NCBI GenBank assembly: GCA_018350325.1
Contig: JAEVLN010000014.1
Location: 2,010,001 to 2,074,000, forward strand
Direction of reading: 5' to 3'
DNA length: 64,000 nt
Source: Globodera rostochiensis
Taxonomy: Eukaryota; Nematoda; Chromadorea; Rhabditida; Heteroderidae
Made by a program: the position numbers and the translations under genes
The notes under the pieces: generated by a model
Databases searched by the model: none
Told to the model about the DNA's origin: nothing
The model's input: the letters and a program-made list of their open reading frames with translations, nothing else
In this document: in pieces, positions 43,962-56,289 of the stretch
How positions within the stretch are numbered: the stretch's first letter is position 1
Layout of the letters: the number at the start of each line of letters is the position of its first letter

Positions 43962-45867
43962 TCAGGCCAACAGCCCGATGGGCTCATCCTCAATCCCGCA
44001 GGCATTGATCCCCCTGGCAAAGTTAAGGTAGCCGTGCTCTTGACCCCACTTCTGTCCCCAGCTGTTCTTCACTATCCAATACTTCTCCCCGAAAACGGTT
44101 TCTCCGTAGCCCACCACAAGCATCGAATGGAGTCCGACGACCTGAGAAAATTGAGTAAATGCAAATCGTATGAGGCTCAAAGCAAAACCAACTCGAAATT
44201 GGCAGTCGAAGTCGGAAGGGCGATAAATCCCCGATTTGTATGGCTTCATGTCCGGAGGCACCGAAATTCCTTAAGAAATTCAAATTAGCAGCTTTACGGA
44301 AAAAGCTTTCAAATGGTATAAATTTGTGAGGTGTTTTATAACGTTTTGAATTTGCTGTTGTGAGAATGAAGACTCCTTCGACGAATAAATCAACGCACCA
44401 ACGTTGACCGGTCCAAAATTAACCAGCCAGTCGAGCATTGACTGCTCGTTGGGGTTGATGAACACGGCCACATCAATTTTGGTTAGATTTCGATTTCCGT
44501 CGTCCAGCATGCACACATTTTGTCGTCGCGCTACGTACGGATATTCGTCCTCTGTTTGCAACCCGACTTCGTGGATAAACCTAAACTTTTGGACTTGGAA
44601 ATCTGTTGATTGTATATGCTTTATCAAACCTGAACGCTTTGTCGACGTTGCCACCATTGCACGCGTTGTTCGCCAAGTTGCAGTCGAGCAGCTCCTGCTC
44701 AGACAAACTGCGCAACTCTCCGTACGCAATGGCATAAGCGGATTCTGTGGTTGCTACCGAGGCGAACGCCCAGCACGACCCGCACAGGCCTTTGGGGAAA
44801 AGCAGTGGAGTTACTGCTTGAAATTCCGTCCGTCGCTGTCAGCAGCAGGAGAGCGGTCTTTGGACTTTGTTTCCTTTTGTGCTTTCACCTTGCGCTTTCA
44901 CCGGCGTCACGACGCCCTTCTCGCGCCAGTCAAAGTGCGGGGGGTACTCGCTGCTCTTCTCGCTGCTTCCCTGCGCGGTGAATGCCCTTCTCAGCGCGGG
45001 GTTCATTTTCCGCACGAATTCGGCACTTTTCCGCGCACCAGCAGAGCCCAACGGGCAAAGCATCTTGCGTTGCATAAATATGTTTATGCGCGGATTATTT
45101 ACTCATTTGCTACCCGACGCCATTCATCCTCCTCCATGTCCGTCATTCCGTTAACCCCAAATGTAACATTCTGTCCGCTTTTCCTTGCCTCCGCATTTAG
45201 ACGCTCAATTTGATGCAAATTACGCCCAAACGCTTCCATTCTCGCCAGACGCTCACTTTCACTCGACCATTCTCGCGCAAAGCTGAACATAAGCATGCCC
45301 CATTTTCAATTAGTATTCAATCCGGCCTGATATAATCCCCCAAGGGGAGGGGGGAAGGCAGAGGACGGTGAGGGGGGGGGGGGTAGAAGGAAGGAAATCG
45401 GAAGAAGTCGGGCAGGGACCTGCCCCCCCCCCCCATAAAAGGAATAATTTAAATTAATCAAATCACTTTCGTTCAAATTCCTCGAATTGATGGCGTACAG
45501 TCGCCCCATCGGCCGCTTCGATGAAGGCGGCCTTGTGCAGCTGTTCGGATTGCCAATAACGGAATGCCGCATTAAAGACAGTTGGGAGGAGACTTAATTT
45601 GCACGGCGTAAGGGAGGGGGGGGGGAGACTAACTGAAGCAACAGAACGCCACCGATGGAGAGCAGCGAGAGAGAGAGCATGAACATGAAAAGGGCCTTCG
45701 CATGGACACTCCGACCGCTGAAGACGAGTTTCGACTTCAAAATGCACCAAAACCAACCTTTTAGCGTCCAATGTGCCATTTTCAACTGTTGACGCGTGCC
45801 CATGGCCTTCGTCTGACTTCAGCAGCATTAACGGCTCCATGGACATGGACAGTCCCCGCTTGTCCAT
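43962..45867 (-). CDS. Papain-family (C1A) cysteine protease with N-terminal membrane anchor
   Basis: Cathepsin-type protease on the minus strand. N-terminal exon: about 30 cytosolic residues then a helix [18 protein letters not shown] (about 45610-45700), suggesting a type II membrane precursor. Propeptide exons follow: [20 protein letters not shown] and GVNGMTDM (ERFNIN and GNFD-like motifs of the I29 inhibitor). Mature domain: [15 protein letters not shown], active-site CGSCWAF (about 44775-44797), [17 protein letters not shown]; histidine in [12 protein letters not shown]; asparagine in [13 protein letters not shown]; end [13 protein letters not shown]. All catalytic residues are present. 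The start is ambiguous: ATG 45867 ([16 protein letters not shown]) or 45803/45779 without the next splice. Confidence 0.88.
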
Positions 45868-46456
45868 TTATTCAGACGGTCCAATGGATGGGATTTTGGC
45901 AGGCAAAATGCAGACGATTGGAGCAAATGAGGGGGGAGAGGGGGGCATTCACAAAAAGGAAGCGCCTTATCGTGTCCCCCCCCCCCCCGCGGTGATAAGG
46001 CGGCGGGGCCCCGGGGGGGGGGCGTCGGCAAGTCAAATTGGTACTCCCCAAATTCCCCCAATTCCCAAAGAACAAATAAATGCAATTCCCGGCCAAAAGT
46101 TGGAAGAATATTATGTGCAACTTTATCATTCCGCCGATTATTTGTTATATCGAAGACACATTAAGAGAATTAATTGCATTTTATTGTTGTCGCAGAGGAG
46201 AAAATGCCTAAATTTGTTTGGAGTGTGGAAGTGAAATGGCAATAAATGGCAGGCAAAGTCCTCTGGTCAAACCGGCGATCCGGTACTCGCGCTGATCACT
46301 TCTCTGTGGGGGACAAAACAATTTTTGATTATTATTATTTAGAATAAAATAAAATAAAATAGGGGGGGGGGGGGTCGTTATATGATAGTATTTGATTAAC
46401 AGGCATGTCGTCTGATCAAAAGAATGGACCTCTCCCAAAAGTCCCCCCCCCCCCCC
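45868..46456. other. Intergenic region with poly-C and poly-G runs
   Basis: Spacer between PEX14 3' end and the protease 5' end, with C runs at 45977-45987 and 46443-46456 and G runs at 46013-46022 and 46362-46373. A 153-codon plus-strand frame (45773-46234) overlaps the protease's first exon on the other strand and shows no family match; not called as a gene. Confidence 0.45.
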
Positions 46457-47879
46457 TCAATTCCAAACCGACCGATTCCGTCGTTGTCCCTCCCCGCCCT
46501 CCTCCGCCTCTTCGCCATTCTCTTCCTTCGCCAAACTTGAAGCGGCAATTTTGCCTTTGGTGTTGTTGCTGTTTTGCCCGTTCTGAACAGCTCGACGGTT
46601 GCGGGGAAAGGCCGTCTCCGGGACGGGAGGAAATTGGTTTTGATTGAGCAGCAGCGACTTGACAATTCCAATTTCGGCATTGAGACGATCGAAGTCGGAG
46701 ACACCGGCTGAACAAAGAAATTGGCATTCAGAGTTATTATGGAACCAAAATGCTTTTTGCTTGACAGGCTCCGGCAGATTTAAGTCCCCCCCCCCATTTC
46801 CCCCCCCCCCAGGCAACCCCTCCCCCCTTCCCCCCATGCACCCCCAGGCAACCCCCCCTTCCCCCCATTTTCCCCCAGGCAACCCCCCCCTTCCCCCCAT
46901 GCACCCCCAGGCAACCTCCCCTTCCCCCCATGACTCCAACCCCCGCCCCCCTTCCCCCCAGGCAACCCCCCCTTCCCCCCATGCACCCCCAGCAACCTCC
47001 CCTTCCCCCATGCACTCCAACCCCCCCCCCCCTTCCCCCCATTTTCCCACGGCAACCCCCCCCCCCCCTTCCCCCCATGCACCCCCAGGCAACCTCCCCT
47101 TCCCCCCATCACTCCAACCCCCCCCCCCCCTTCCCCCATTTTCCCACAGGCAACCCCCCCCCTTCCCCCATTTCCCACAGGCAACCCCCCCCCCTTCCCC
47201 CCATGCACCCCCAGGCACCCCCCCCCCATTTACCTCTCCCTCCGCCCGCACCAGCATCATCGTCCGACTGAGCTGCTCGTTCTGTTCCGTCACTGCCGCG
47301 AGTGTCTGCGTCACCGACTCCGCAATGCATCGGCTGGACTCGCTGAGTCGACCCACCTTAACTGGAAATAAAAGGCACTCAACTCGCACAACCACCTGCT
47401 CCTCCAGCCGTTGCATTCGCTCCTCAGCCGGGTCCGGCACGTTCAGCAGATGTGGCAGCACCCAAGAACGCACAAATCGATAGACCATATAGCCAGCAGT
47501 GCCGAAGACGAGCGCTGAACGGGCCAAATCGACAATGGACTGCCCGGTGGAAGTGCGCGAGGCCGGGGGCAAAGACAATAAGGGCGACGATGAGGTCGAC
47601 GGCATTTGCTAAAGGGGAGACTTTTTTGATCGGATTGAGCTAATGAGGGACCGCGCGAGCTGACTGCGCCAAGGTGACTTCAGTTGATCGCATGGCATTT
47701 TGTATCTCCGCCTCCGTTAGCCCCTTGGCACGCAGAAACTCAGTCTGTTCTTCCAGCGGCGTGTTGCGCACCCGCGGGTTGGTCAGGAACTGCTTGGCAG
47801 CGCCGACCATTTCCGAACGAATTGGCGACGGCGGGAGGGGGGAGGTCGGCCCAGGGTCAGCTGCCGACGATAATGGCAT
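46457..47879 (-). CDS. Peroxin PEX14
   Basis: Peroxisomal membrane docking protein for the PEX5-cargo complex. Exon 1 (from ATG 47879): proline/serine start, then the conserved PEX5-binding domain MVGAAKQFLTNPRVRNTPLE, EQTEFLRAKGLTEAEIQNAM. Exon 2: membrane segment ALVFGTAGYMVYRFVRSWVL, PHLLNVPDPAEERMQRLEEQ. Exon 3: coiled coil RLSESSRCIAESVTQTLAAV and QLSRTMMLVRAEGE. Last exon: SDFDRLNAEIGIVKSLLLNQ, NQFPPVPETAFPRN, a conserved PEX14 region, then an acidic tail ending RNRSVWN. Between the last two lies a G-rich array (sense strand). The frame stays open right through the array, so it could be a glycine-rich insert; but poly-G lengths are unreliable and a GTAAAT donor sits at AEGE. Confidence 0.9.
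46788..47232 (-). repeat. G-rich (sense) minisatellite in PEX14
   Basis: About a dozen irregular copies of TTGCCTGGGGGTGCATGGGG, GGAAGGGG on the minus strand, interrupted by GTGGGAAATGGGG variants. It forms dense runs of four or more G, so quadruplexes are likely in RNA if transcribed from PEX14. Lies at the intron/exon step after AEGE. Confidence 0.85.
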
Positions 47880-48335
47880 TTTCTATTTGTTAATTTGCTC
47901 AATTTGTATGTGTCGGAATCGCAAATTTCTTTAAAAGGAAGGAAAGGAAATTGGGGGAAAGGAGGGGGGGGGGGAAGAACACAACTCCCCCGCCCTCCAC
48001 TCCTTTCCATGCACAGCACGTCCCCCCCTCCCCCAATCGATACCCTTTTTGTACAACTCGTCTTCGGTGGTCGTCCGATTGCTATCGAATCCCTGCGGGG
48101 AGGGGGGGGGGGGGTAAAGCGAGAGCTTTTGCCGGGGGGCACATTAAGGAAAGTGGGCGATGACTGACCATTCATTACATAAAGCAGCGAATGCTTTTTC
48201 ATTTACAGTTAAAACATTTATTTCGTTTTTTGCGTTTGTACATTCGAAATATTTGGAACAGATTAGAGATTAGGCCATTATGTATTGCTTCGGAAGTGAA
48301 AATAACATTTCATTTCATTTAAATTGACAAAATCA
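47880..48335. other. Intergenic region with poly-G runs
   Basis: Spacer between PEX14 start and the ZO-1-like 3' end, with G runs near 47963 and 48102-48113. No exon supported. Confidence 0.45.
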
Positions 48336-51300
48336 TTAATTCTGCTGCTGTTGCTGCACGGGGCTGCCCAATTCGGTGGCCAATTGGGCCAGTAATTGGC
48401 TTTTAGCCTCCATCGGAGAGGACCGAATTTGTTGGGAGTGGTTGTACACAGAATGTTGTTGTTGTTCGGGTGGTGGGAAGGGCGAATTTCGAGCCGAGCC
48501 GCTCGGAAGGGCGTGGAAGGGGGGCGGAGGTTCCGACTGCCGCGAGTTGGAGCAGTACAACGGCTGTTGTCGAGGGCGGTGCTGATGCTCAGACTGTTCG
48601 GGACGGGGGGGGGGAGGCGACGTTAACAGTAAATGGGGCGGGTGGGGAACCTCAGAGCCAATGGACGAGCTCATCTGGTGATGGATTGGAAGGGGAACTC
48701 CTCCAAAGTGTTGTTGCTTCAAGTTGAGCGTGTACATTGGATTCGGCACGAGGAAAGGGCCGGCTTCCCCCTTCGGCTGTCCCATCAGCAGAAAATGGTT
48801 GTTGTTGGCAGAGGAATTGGCCGGCACAGATTGGCCACCATTCGATGGGCCGGGCCGGCTACAATTAGTCCATAAACAATTAATGACAAATGCCCGCCGG
48901 CACTTTCCTCCAAAACTCACCCGAATCGCTTGTCGGCGTCTCGCCGGGCTGCTGAATTGGGAACAGCAGCAAATCATCCAACGGACACTCCGGCGAAAAC
49001 TCGGGCATCCAAACGCGCCGTTCCTTAATAAGCAACCCTTCGCATTTACGGCTATAAAAAGCGGCGGAGGTTTCGGTTATTCGTTAGGCCAATCGTTTAC
49101 TTTGAATGGCTCTGATCACTCTGATCACCTGAAGGTGGAAAATCAACTGCCGGAGGGCATCAAACCATTGGTCCTCTTTGCTGGCGTCCAAAGTCGCGGT
49201 TAGCATATGCTGGTGCTGCTTTTTGATTCGTTGCGACTGCTCCAACAGCTTCCGGCTGGAATTTGTATTAGCGCCCGCTTTTGAACGGAGTTCCCGCACG
49301 CGGCTACGGGATTCGACATCGATCAGAATGACAATTGGGGCGTATTGGGCGAGCTGACCAAATTAGGAAAAGGGTTATTGATCAAAATAGATCAGTCGAC
49401 TCGACTTCCAGACGGACTGATCAATCGATCGATCACCTGAAGTCTCTCCACGGACGCGGCACTGACACTCATCACGCAATGTTTCTGCGCTGCCATCACC
49501 GCATCGACGGCGGCCAATGGAATGCTCCGCTGGGGGGAATCGGAGGAAGTTGAGGCGCTTAAGGGGTCGACGGCATTGTTGACGGACGGACTGTGGGGAA
49601 AGGGCGCGCCGAAGCGAAGAGGGAATTTGGAGAGCAAAAGCTGACGGGCCACGTCCGCCAGAGGCCCGTAGAGGACAACGGGACTGAATTGGGCAACATC
49701 AATTGGAGTCGGTGAATTTGAGCACTACCGATGGAATGCCGGCCTCTTCAGTGCCACGCGTTCATAAGCGGGCGCCAACAACTCGGACGCGTAATTTCCT
49801 GTCCCGCTGCCCGCGCTCAGAACATCTTCAGCCACTGAGTGATCGCCTCCAAAGAATTTGCGTGAAGAGAGAGACAACTGACAGAGAAAAAGAGAATAGC
49901 TCGGGGTCGATTCCGATCGCCCCTTCGGGGTCGATTCTGATCGTCCCCTCGGGGTCGATCCCGATCGCCCCTTCGGGGTCGATTCTGATCGTCCCCTCGG
50001 GGTCGATTCCGATCGCCCACTCGGGGTCGACGAGTTGATCGGAAAGCCCTCCGCCCCACCTTTTTGCGGAACAAATTCCTCCCGAGGGTCCCGCCGCCTC
50101 CGCCCATTTGCGGCGGACTTTCTGTGCCGCCGCCGTTGGCCTTTTCCGCTTGCCTTTGCCGTGCCAAAAGCGTCTCGGCCGCCTTCGCGTGCGGAATTAC
50201 GCCGGCCCCCGGCTCCGTCACGCCGCCCTTCGGCTCCGCGTCGGCCGCACTATAAACCTAAAAAAGGCGAGACAATTTCCTCCCCCGCGGGGAAAGCCGT
50301 CTCACCTTGGCCACTTGCCAATAGCCGGGGGACCCGCCGAAAAGAGTGTCGGTCACGTGGAAAATGTCTCCGGAGAGAAAAGCCAATTCGGGCTGCTGCA
50401 CTGCTTGAACGTGCCGACCTCCGACTCCCCCCCTCTCCGGTTTGTGTGCAAAATGAGTCCGAACGTAAAAATTATCCCCAAATTTTCCCGCCTTTACTTG
50501 GCTGTATCTGGAATAATAGTGAGGCCAACAAATTAATTGAATAGGCCAATTACTCACTCTTCCGACAAATGTTCAACTGTCATGCAAATTGGCTGCTCAC
50601 CGGTGGAGAGGAGAAACTCAAAAGCTTCTTCTCTCGTCACCCCGACCATACTAAGGCCATTGACCGCATGGATTCGGTCGCCGACTCTCAAAGCAAATGA
50701 CTGAACGGCCGACGGCAAATGCCAAACTCACCGAATGCCATTTTGGTCGGCCGGAGAATTGTCTTGAACGGCAGAGACGAAAATGCCCGACTGATTGCCG
50801 CCGATCACGCGGATGCCCAGCCCGCTGGAGCCCTTATGAAAGGTGATCGAGTGCATTTCATGGGGCTTTCTCGGCTGAAAAGTTGAGATCGGCGGGTTGG
50901 GGTTGAATTGCTGCTGTTGGAAGGCGAACATTCTGAAACGATCGATCGGTCAGAGATCGCGAAAAGTCTGCGCAAAAAACCTCTGGTGATCAGCCAAAAG
51001 TTTCTGTTGTTCGGAGTTATTTGTTGCTGCTGTTGGGGGTATAAAGGGCTGCTGCTGGTGGTGGTGGACGGCGGTGTTGTTCAGTGAATGGACCGATGAA
51101 GGCGTTTGGGACTGGGGCCGGGCGGGAGGTGTGGAGGCGGCATGGACGGCAAGGCGTTGTTGGTGGAGGTAGGGGGACTGAACGAACATTTTGGAGGGGT
51201 TTGGTCGCTGAACTGCTCGGCCATCGTTCTTTCCGATTGATCGTCCCTTTACCTGCTGACAAGAGTTTTGACTCGGCTGAGACTGCGGCGGAAACTGCGC

Positions 51301-53055
51301 TGGCGGAGTATAATTTCCAGAAACGGTATTCGGATCGGAATATCTTTATTTGGGAAAGACACATTGGACCGAATCGTCCGGCTTAAAAGCCAACCGTTTG
51401 AAGCCGCCAGGCAAATAGCCTTCCGACCCGGAGGAACATTTGCGGCCGAACGCTCCCGCCGCAACGAATTGGCCTTCGGCGGCGTTTTGAACGTATTGGA
51501 CGGGCGTGGGCGACTGCCGGGGCGTCGCCTGCACACTTCCCAAGCGTTCGTAAACCTTTGAAAGTGTCGAAATGACTCGCCAAGGGGTGGCGGGACGGTA
51601 TAAATAGGCTTGTCGGGTAGCTAACACCCGACATTTTGGAGCTGCTGCCCGAAAGTTCCCAAATATTTAGACTCTGTCTGCTGACCGTCGTTTGACTCGG
51701 CCATCTGGACCCCGCGGCCCCCCGGCGCACGTCCCTCTGCACGACGAGAGAAAGCTTTTCCCGGGACCTCTGCAGCAGTCGGGAGGCCTCGTCTAAAGTG
51801 ACGCCCTCCAGCGTTTGTCCGTTAACCCTCAAAACGGTGTCCCCCTCCTTTAGTCCCGGCTCTTTCTCCGCAAGTTTCGGGTTCAGAATCTCTTTGATGA
51901 AGAACTTGCAGCCCAAAACAATGCCAAAGTCGTCCTTTTTGCGCGACTTGGAAAGCGTGAACTTCAAAGTCCGCTGTTCAAACTCCACAAAAGGCACAGG
52001 AACTCTTCGCTTCACAATCTTGGGACAAGTTCAATTAGAATTCTCATATTCCATGCTAAGACTGACCATGTTCAGTTGCTGTGCGTCCTTCATCACTGCG
52101 ACTGCACTGGCGTAGTCTGCCTGCTCAAGCGGGCAACCGTTGACGGAGATGATCCGGTCGCCGACTTGGAGCAGTCCGAACGCAGGGCCCGATTTGATGA
52201 CGTCACTGACTAGAATGGCACTTCCTTGACTGGGGCCACCCGAAATAGCAATGCCGAAACCACTCTGAGAAGCCTATAAGGATTTAAATTGTGAAGTAGA
52301 AATTCAGCCAGACAAAAGGGGCGGGAGGGAGGGAGAGCAATTGATCGGCTAAAAGGGACGAACTTTGCCAGGAACAACATCGGCAACACTCCGCGTCCGA
52401 CTCCCGGGGATCAGGTGGCCGATCCGTCGAGAGGCCGGAAGAAGGGCGGACGGAATGACCAGGTGGCCGCCCAATAATGGATGCTTAGGATTAATGGGAA
52501 GACAGGAAGAATGGAAAGAATGTTGTGATGTTTCAGGGAGTTTCTGCCGATTGACTAAAGGGGGGGGGGTAATATTGTGGAGAGGAGAGGGGGGGGGGGG
52601 GAGGGGGGGGGGAGAGGGGGGGGGGGGGAAGAGGGGGGACGGGGGGAGAGGGGGGGGGGTGCATTAACTGGAGGGGGGGGGGGCTGGGGCGTCGTCCCGT
52701 CTAGTTAGACTAAACGATTTTCGACCGGAGAACGTTGGGGGTGGAGGGAGGGGTCATTGGCAACAGAACAATAAATACACTCTCAACCTTTGAACTTCGG
52801 TTCGTTTTGGCCAAACTTGCCAATCCTTCGTCTCCCCCCCCCCCCCCCCCCCACACATTTACTTACTCTCTGAAGAGTGATGGCGAATAACTGCCAGTGT
52901 TCCTTCTCCGTGCCGTTGTTGTTGGTCTTCTGCTGCTGCTGCAAGCTCAACCTTCTCGACACGGACGGGTCCCCTCCGGCGATGGTTGAAACAGTTTCAG
53001 TTCCGCCTCCTTCGGGAAGTCTTTCCTCGCCAACGCTTTCACGCGACCCTCCCAA
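48336..53055 (-). CDS. ZO-1-like MAGUK scaffold (three PDZ, SH3, GK)
   Basis: Tight-junction-type scaffold at epithelial cell contacts. PDZ1 (52060-52275): FGIAISGGPSQGSAILVSDV, VGDRIISVNGCPLEQADYAS. PDZ2 (51760-51990): RTLKFTLSKSRKKDDFGIVL, EGDTVLRVNGQTLEGVTLDE. PDZ3 (50560-50880): GIRVIGGNQSGIFVSAVQDN, VGDRIHAVNGLSMVGVTREE. SH3 (50270-50520): NFYVRTHFAHKPE and LSGDIFHVTDTLFGGSPGYW, the ZO pattern. GK (49080-49780): YERVALKRPAFHR, PVVLYGPLADVARQLLLSKF, then SRKLLEQSQRIKKQHQHMLT and WFDALRQLIFHLQ. The C-terminus is proline/glutamine-rich, ending QQQQQN. The order and SH3-GK hinge fit ZO-1. The open frame at 53055 begins without ATG, so the true start lies further upstream. Confidence 0.92.
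49909..50036 (-). repeat. 24-bp tandem array in ZO-1-like intron
   Basis: About five copies of a 24-bp unit, GATCGCCCCTTCGGGGTCGA plus TTCT/TCCC, alternating GATCGCC and GATCGTC forms (a 48-bp higher unit). On the minus strand it lies in the intron between the SH3 region (...RNLFRKK) and the GK domain. Each copy carries self-complementary pieces (CGATCG; CCCCGAGGGG). Confidence 0.85.
52276..52865 (-). other. First ZO-1-like intron with long G tracts
   Basis: The exon ending FAITLQR (donor GTAAGT at about 52866) joins PDZ1 at SGFGIAIS (52275). The intron holds long near-pure G tracts on the plus strand (52560-52682) and a C run (52835-52853), so it is C-rich then G-rich in the sense RNA. Confidence 0.7.
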
Positions 53056-53982
53056 GGAGCAGCTTTCTTAAAAGCGGGGCTTTCAACTCTGATGATTTAG
53101 CCTCATTTGGTGGCTTTTTGATTATTTTATTTAATTTCCATGTGATAAATTGGTTAAATAAAAGCTTGTCATGTCATTCTCTACATAAAATTGTCGCCAA
53201 TTTTGCTCGTTTCTTTCTTAAAACCGACATTTATTCAATCTCTTCCCCCTCCCCTCGGGGGACGGACCTCTCTGAAGTCTCTGACTCTCCTCCCCCCCTT
53301 TGGACGCCGTCCATTGGCGCCTCCCCACGGGGCAACTTTTGTTGGACCCTTCTCGACCGATGGCTCCGGCCGTCGTCCAGCGCTTAGTCGTCTTGTTTGG
53401 AGTGTCCCGAGCACTTTGCGCTTGTGGAAGAGCGCTGTTGGACGAAGAAGTTGGGTCCTTTGGGGGGGGGGGGGAATTGCATAATCCAAAATAAATTAAT
53501 TATCTAACACTTTAGGAAAATCCGAATTTTTCCATTTTGCAAGACGTACAGCAAAAGCATTGATTGGGAGGAGGGAGGGGGGGGGGAGGGGATAAAGATT
53601 AGATATCAAAGCTAAGCGATTGACGATTTGTGACGGGGGGGGGATGGGTTAAAAGGATAAAGGCGGGGGGGGGGGGGAAAGCCTAAGCCAGATTCCCCCC
53701 CCCCGTCTTTACGCGGCTGACTTTAGTTTTCGCATCGATCCATTCTCAAAAGCAGGGGAATTGGCAGAAAGTAAAGTGATGTCAATTCGATGGTTGGGAA
53801 GGGATACTTTGCCTTGCGGGGCTAACCGTCGGTGGTTTTGTGTCCTGTGGGAATAGCCTCTCCCCCCGGGCGATTGTTGGCATCGGCTTGGATTTTCCCT
53901 CCGGCGAATGTTTGTCTTTGCCTTTCTTTAAGCATTTGCCCCCGGGGGTTTACACTTTGCCTTCTCACTGGGAAACTGACCT

Positions 53983-54106
53983 TTCCGGCGACGGCCAATT
54001 GGTCAGAGTTTGGGAAAAGCCGTGAACGTGCGTATCCGACGACGTTGTTGAAGGAAAGTTTGGAGGTTGAAGGCGGAGAGCCGTCCTTCGAACCGGACAG
54101 CTCCAA
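53983..54106 (-). CDS. Possible 5' exon of the ZO-1-like gene
   Basis: ATG at 54106 opens MELSGSKDGSPPSTSKLSFN, VVGYARSRLFPNSDQ, LAVAGK and meets AAAG GTCAGT, a good donor at 53983/53982. It lies upstream of the ZO-1-like gene on the same strand, and that gene lacks a start. The phase does not clearly match the next acceptor (near 53070), so the link is a guess. Confidence 0.3.
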
Positions 54107-56289
54107 ACCAAAATCTGATCAAATCGTTCGATCAAAACAAATCAAAGCAATAATTGGGGGGTCACCCACTGGGCCTGTTTTTTGCATTTCCCCCGCCGTT
54201 TTCTCCCCCCGACGAGCCGCCGCCGTCGACGCCGCCGCCGGCGTTGTCCGCGGGACACACCGGCGGACTTTCTTTTGCGCAGCTGCCGTTGTCGTCGTTC
54301 ACCATTATTGGCATTGTTTCGGTACCTTTCGCTTATTTTGGGCTTTATTCATTTAGCCACCGACGACGGCAATAAATGGCGGGCGGCACATCCGTGCCGA
54401 ACTAATGAGCAAATAATACAAGGCAGAAAAGAACAAATCATTCGCTGCTAACGAACTAAATAAAACTTAACATAATTACAGTTTAATGAATTGTCCTCCA
54501 ATTTGAGGACGAATCGCTGAGAATTCCGGCCGTTGGTGTCGTTTACCCGCCGACCCCGGGGGGGGGGGGGGGAGGGGGGGGGGGTTTGAATGGAAAGAAT
54601 GGAAATGAAATGGAAGAAGGCGCCGGAGGGGAGGGGGGGAGCATTGTGAATGGGTGGATTCAATTTGGAGATGACAATGCCATCGGAGGGGGCCAAATTG
54701 CGGGGACAAACAAACTGCCGGAGGGATTATTCCTTTAACAAGGCAATTTAGGATATTTGGCTAATTTGAACTTTTGCCCAAGCCAAAAAATAGTGCCGAA
54801 TTTTTAAAAATTTCCCAAAAAGGTACCACCAAAGTGGGGAAAAGTGAAGCGATTTGGCCGGGGGAATTATCCCATCAAAGGGCGGCCCAACTTCCGACTT
54901 TCCCTCCCCCCCCCCTTCGGCCATTTGTTTCCCAAAAAGCGTGGCATTTTGGCATTGTGCCGAGCCCGCCGGGAATTCCCTCCCCCAGACGCTCCCGCCG
55001 TTTGGCATTGGCCCTCTTTTCTTGCAACCGGCCGGCCCTCAACTTCAACCAACCATTTCCCCCCCCCCGGCGGACCTCATCACCGCCAGTCGGGCAGTTT
55101 AATTAAGAGGGAGGGGGGGGGGGGGGGGGGGACCCGCCGGGGAGAGAAAGTGGGGGGGGGGGCTTAAATTGTTAGCTGTGGCCAGAAATGCCCTCTGTTT
55201 TGCACACATTGTATTTATTAGAGCTTAAACTAAACCACATTTATTTTCCCAAAATGCAAAAAGTTGACAATGTCCAAAAATGGTTTAGGGAATACAAAAA
55301 TGGTCGGTGGGTAATGCTAAAGAATGACTTTTTGTAAGCCGCTAATCTGGTGGGTTACCAACCTAATTCCATCATTTAGGGAAAGACGAGAAAATGAGTC
55401 GGCAAGAAAGACGAAAGGGCGCAAAGTGTCCGTCCATTTGGGGAAATTATCCATTTAAATCCATCGGAAAATGTCCGTGCGCTACCATAAAAATGCGACC
55501 CAAGATTGGATCAACAAATGAATGCGCAAAGGGAAGTGCACGCGCCTGGGGGGATGAGGAAGCGGGGAAGAATGACGACGGGGAAGCGGGGAAGAGAAGC
55601 GGGGAGGGGCTGAATCATTCCGTTGCCAAATAAACAAAGGACTGTTTAGCTGCAACTTTGGCCCAACAAAAATGTTACGACTACAACGAGACGAAAGTAC
55701 GTGGGGGGGGGGGAAGAGGGAGTCCGTCCCCTGGGGGGGGGGGGGGGGTAAGAAAGACCCCTGGAGGGGGGGTAAGAGATTCCACCCTGGGGGGGGGGGG
55801 GGGGGGGAAAAGGGATTCCTTCTCCCGGCCGGCCCATTCGGATAACAATGCTCAACAAATTGGCTTAAGAGGGCATTGGAAGGGTTTGAAATGCAAATTT
55901 TGAGAAATTGAAAGTCAATCGACAGATTTGTGCCCATGGAATTTGTTGAAAGGCCTTTGCTTATATTTAGTGGCTGAAATGGAAGGACATCGTTTGGGGG
56001 GGGGGGGAGGGGGGGGGAATCGATTGAAGGATGAACGGAAGGAATGTGCGAGTTGCCTCCGTGGCCGTCCGCCGAAGGTTATAACCTTTATGAGTGAAGC
56101 GATCGTCTCCAATTGCTCAGTTCTTTCGCCGTTCAGTGCCCACATTTTCGGGGATTTTGTCGTCACTTTGTTGGCGAAATTGTGAAAGTGCGCGAGGTTC
56201 GGAATGTCGGCGGGGGGGGGGCAGCGAAGACAGCGGCGAATTGGCTTTGGGTCAACGGCGGAAGATGAAGGCCGTCAGAAGAAGAATTG

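Noticed and set aside
45773..46234. Plus-strand 153-codon frame
   Set aside because: Overlaps the first exon of the cysteine protease on the other strand, contains poly-C and poly-G runs, and shows no family similarity.
46644..47483. Plus-strand 279-codon proline-rich frame
   Set aside because: It is the antisense of PEX14 exons and its G-rich array; the minus strand carries the conserved protein.
53832..54356. Plus-strand 174-codon frame
   Set aside because: No domain or homologue recognised; composition is GC-biased and a minus-strand ATG frame overlaps it.
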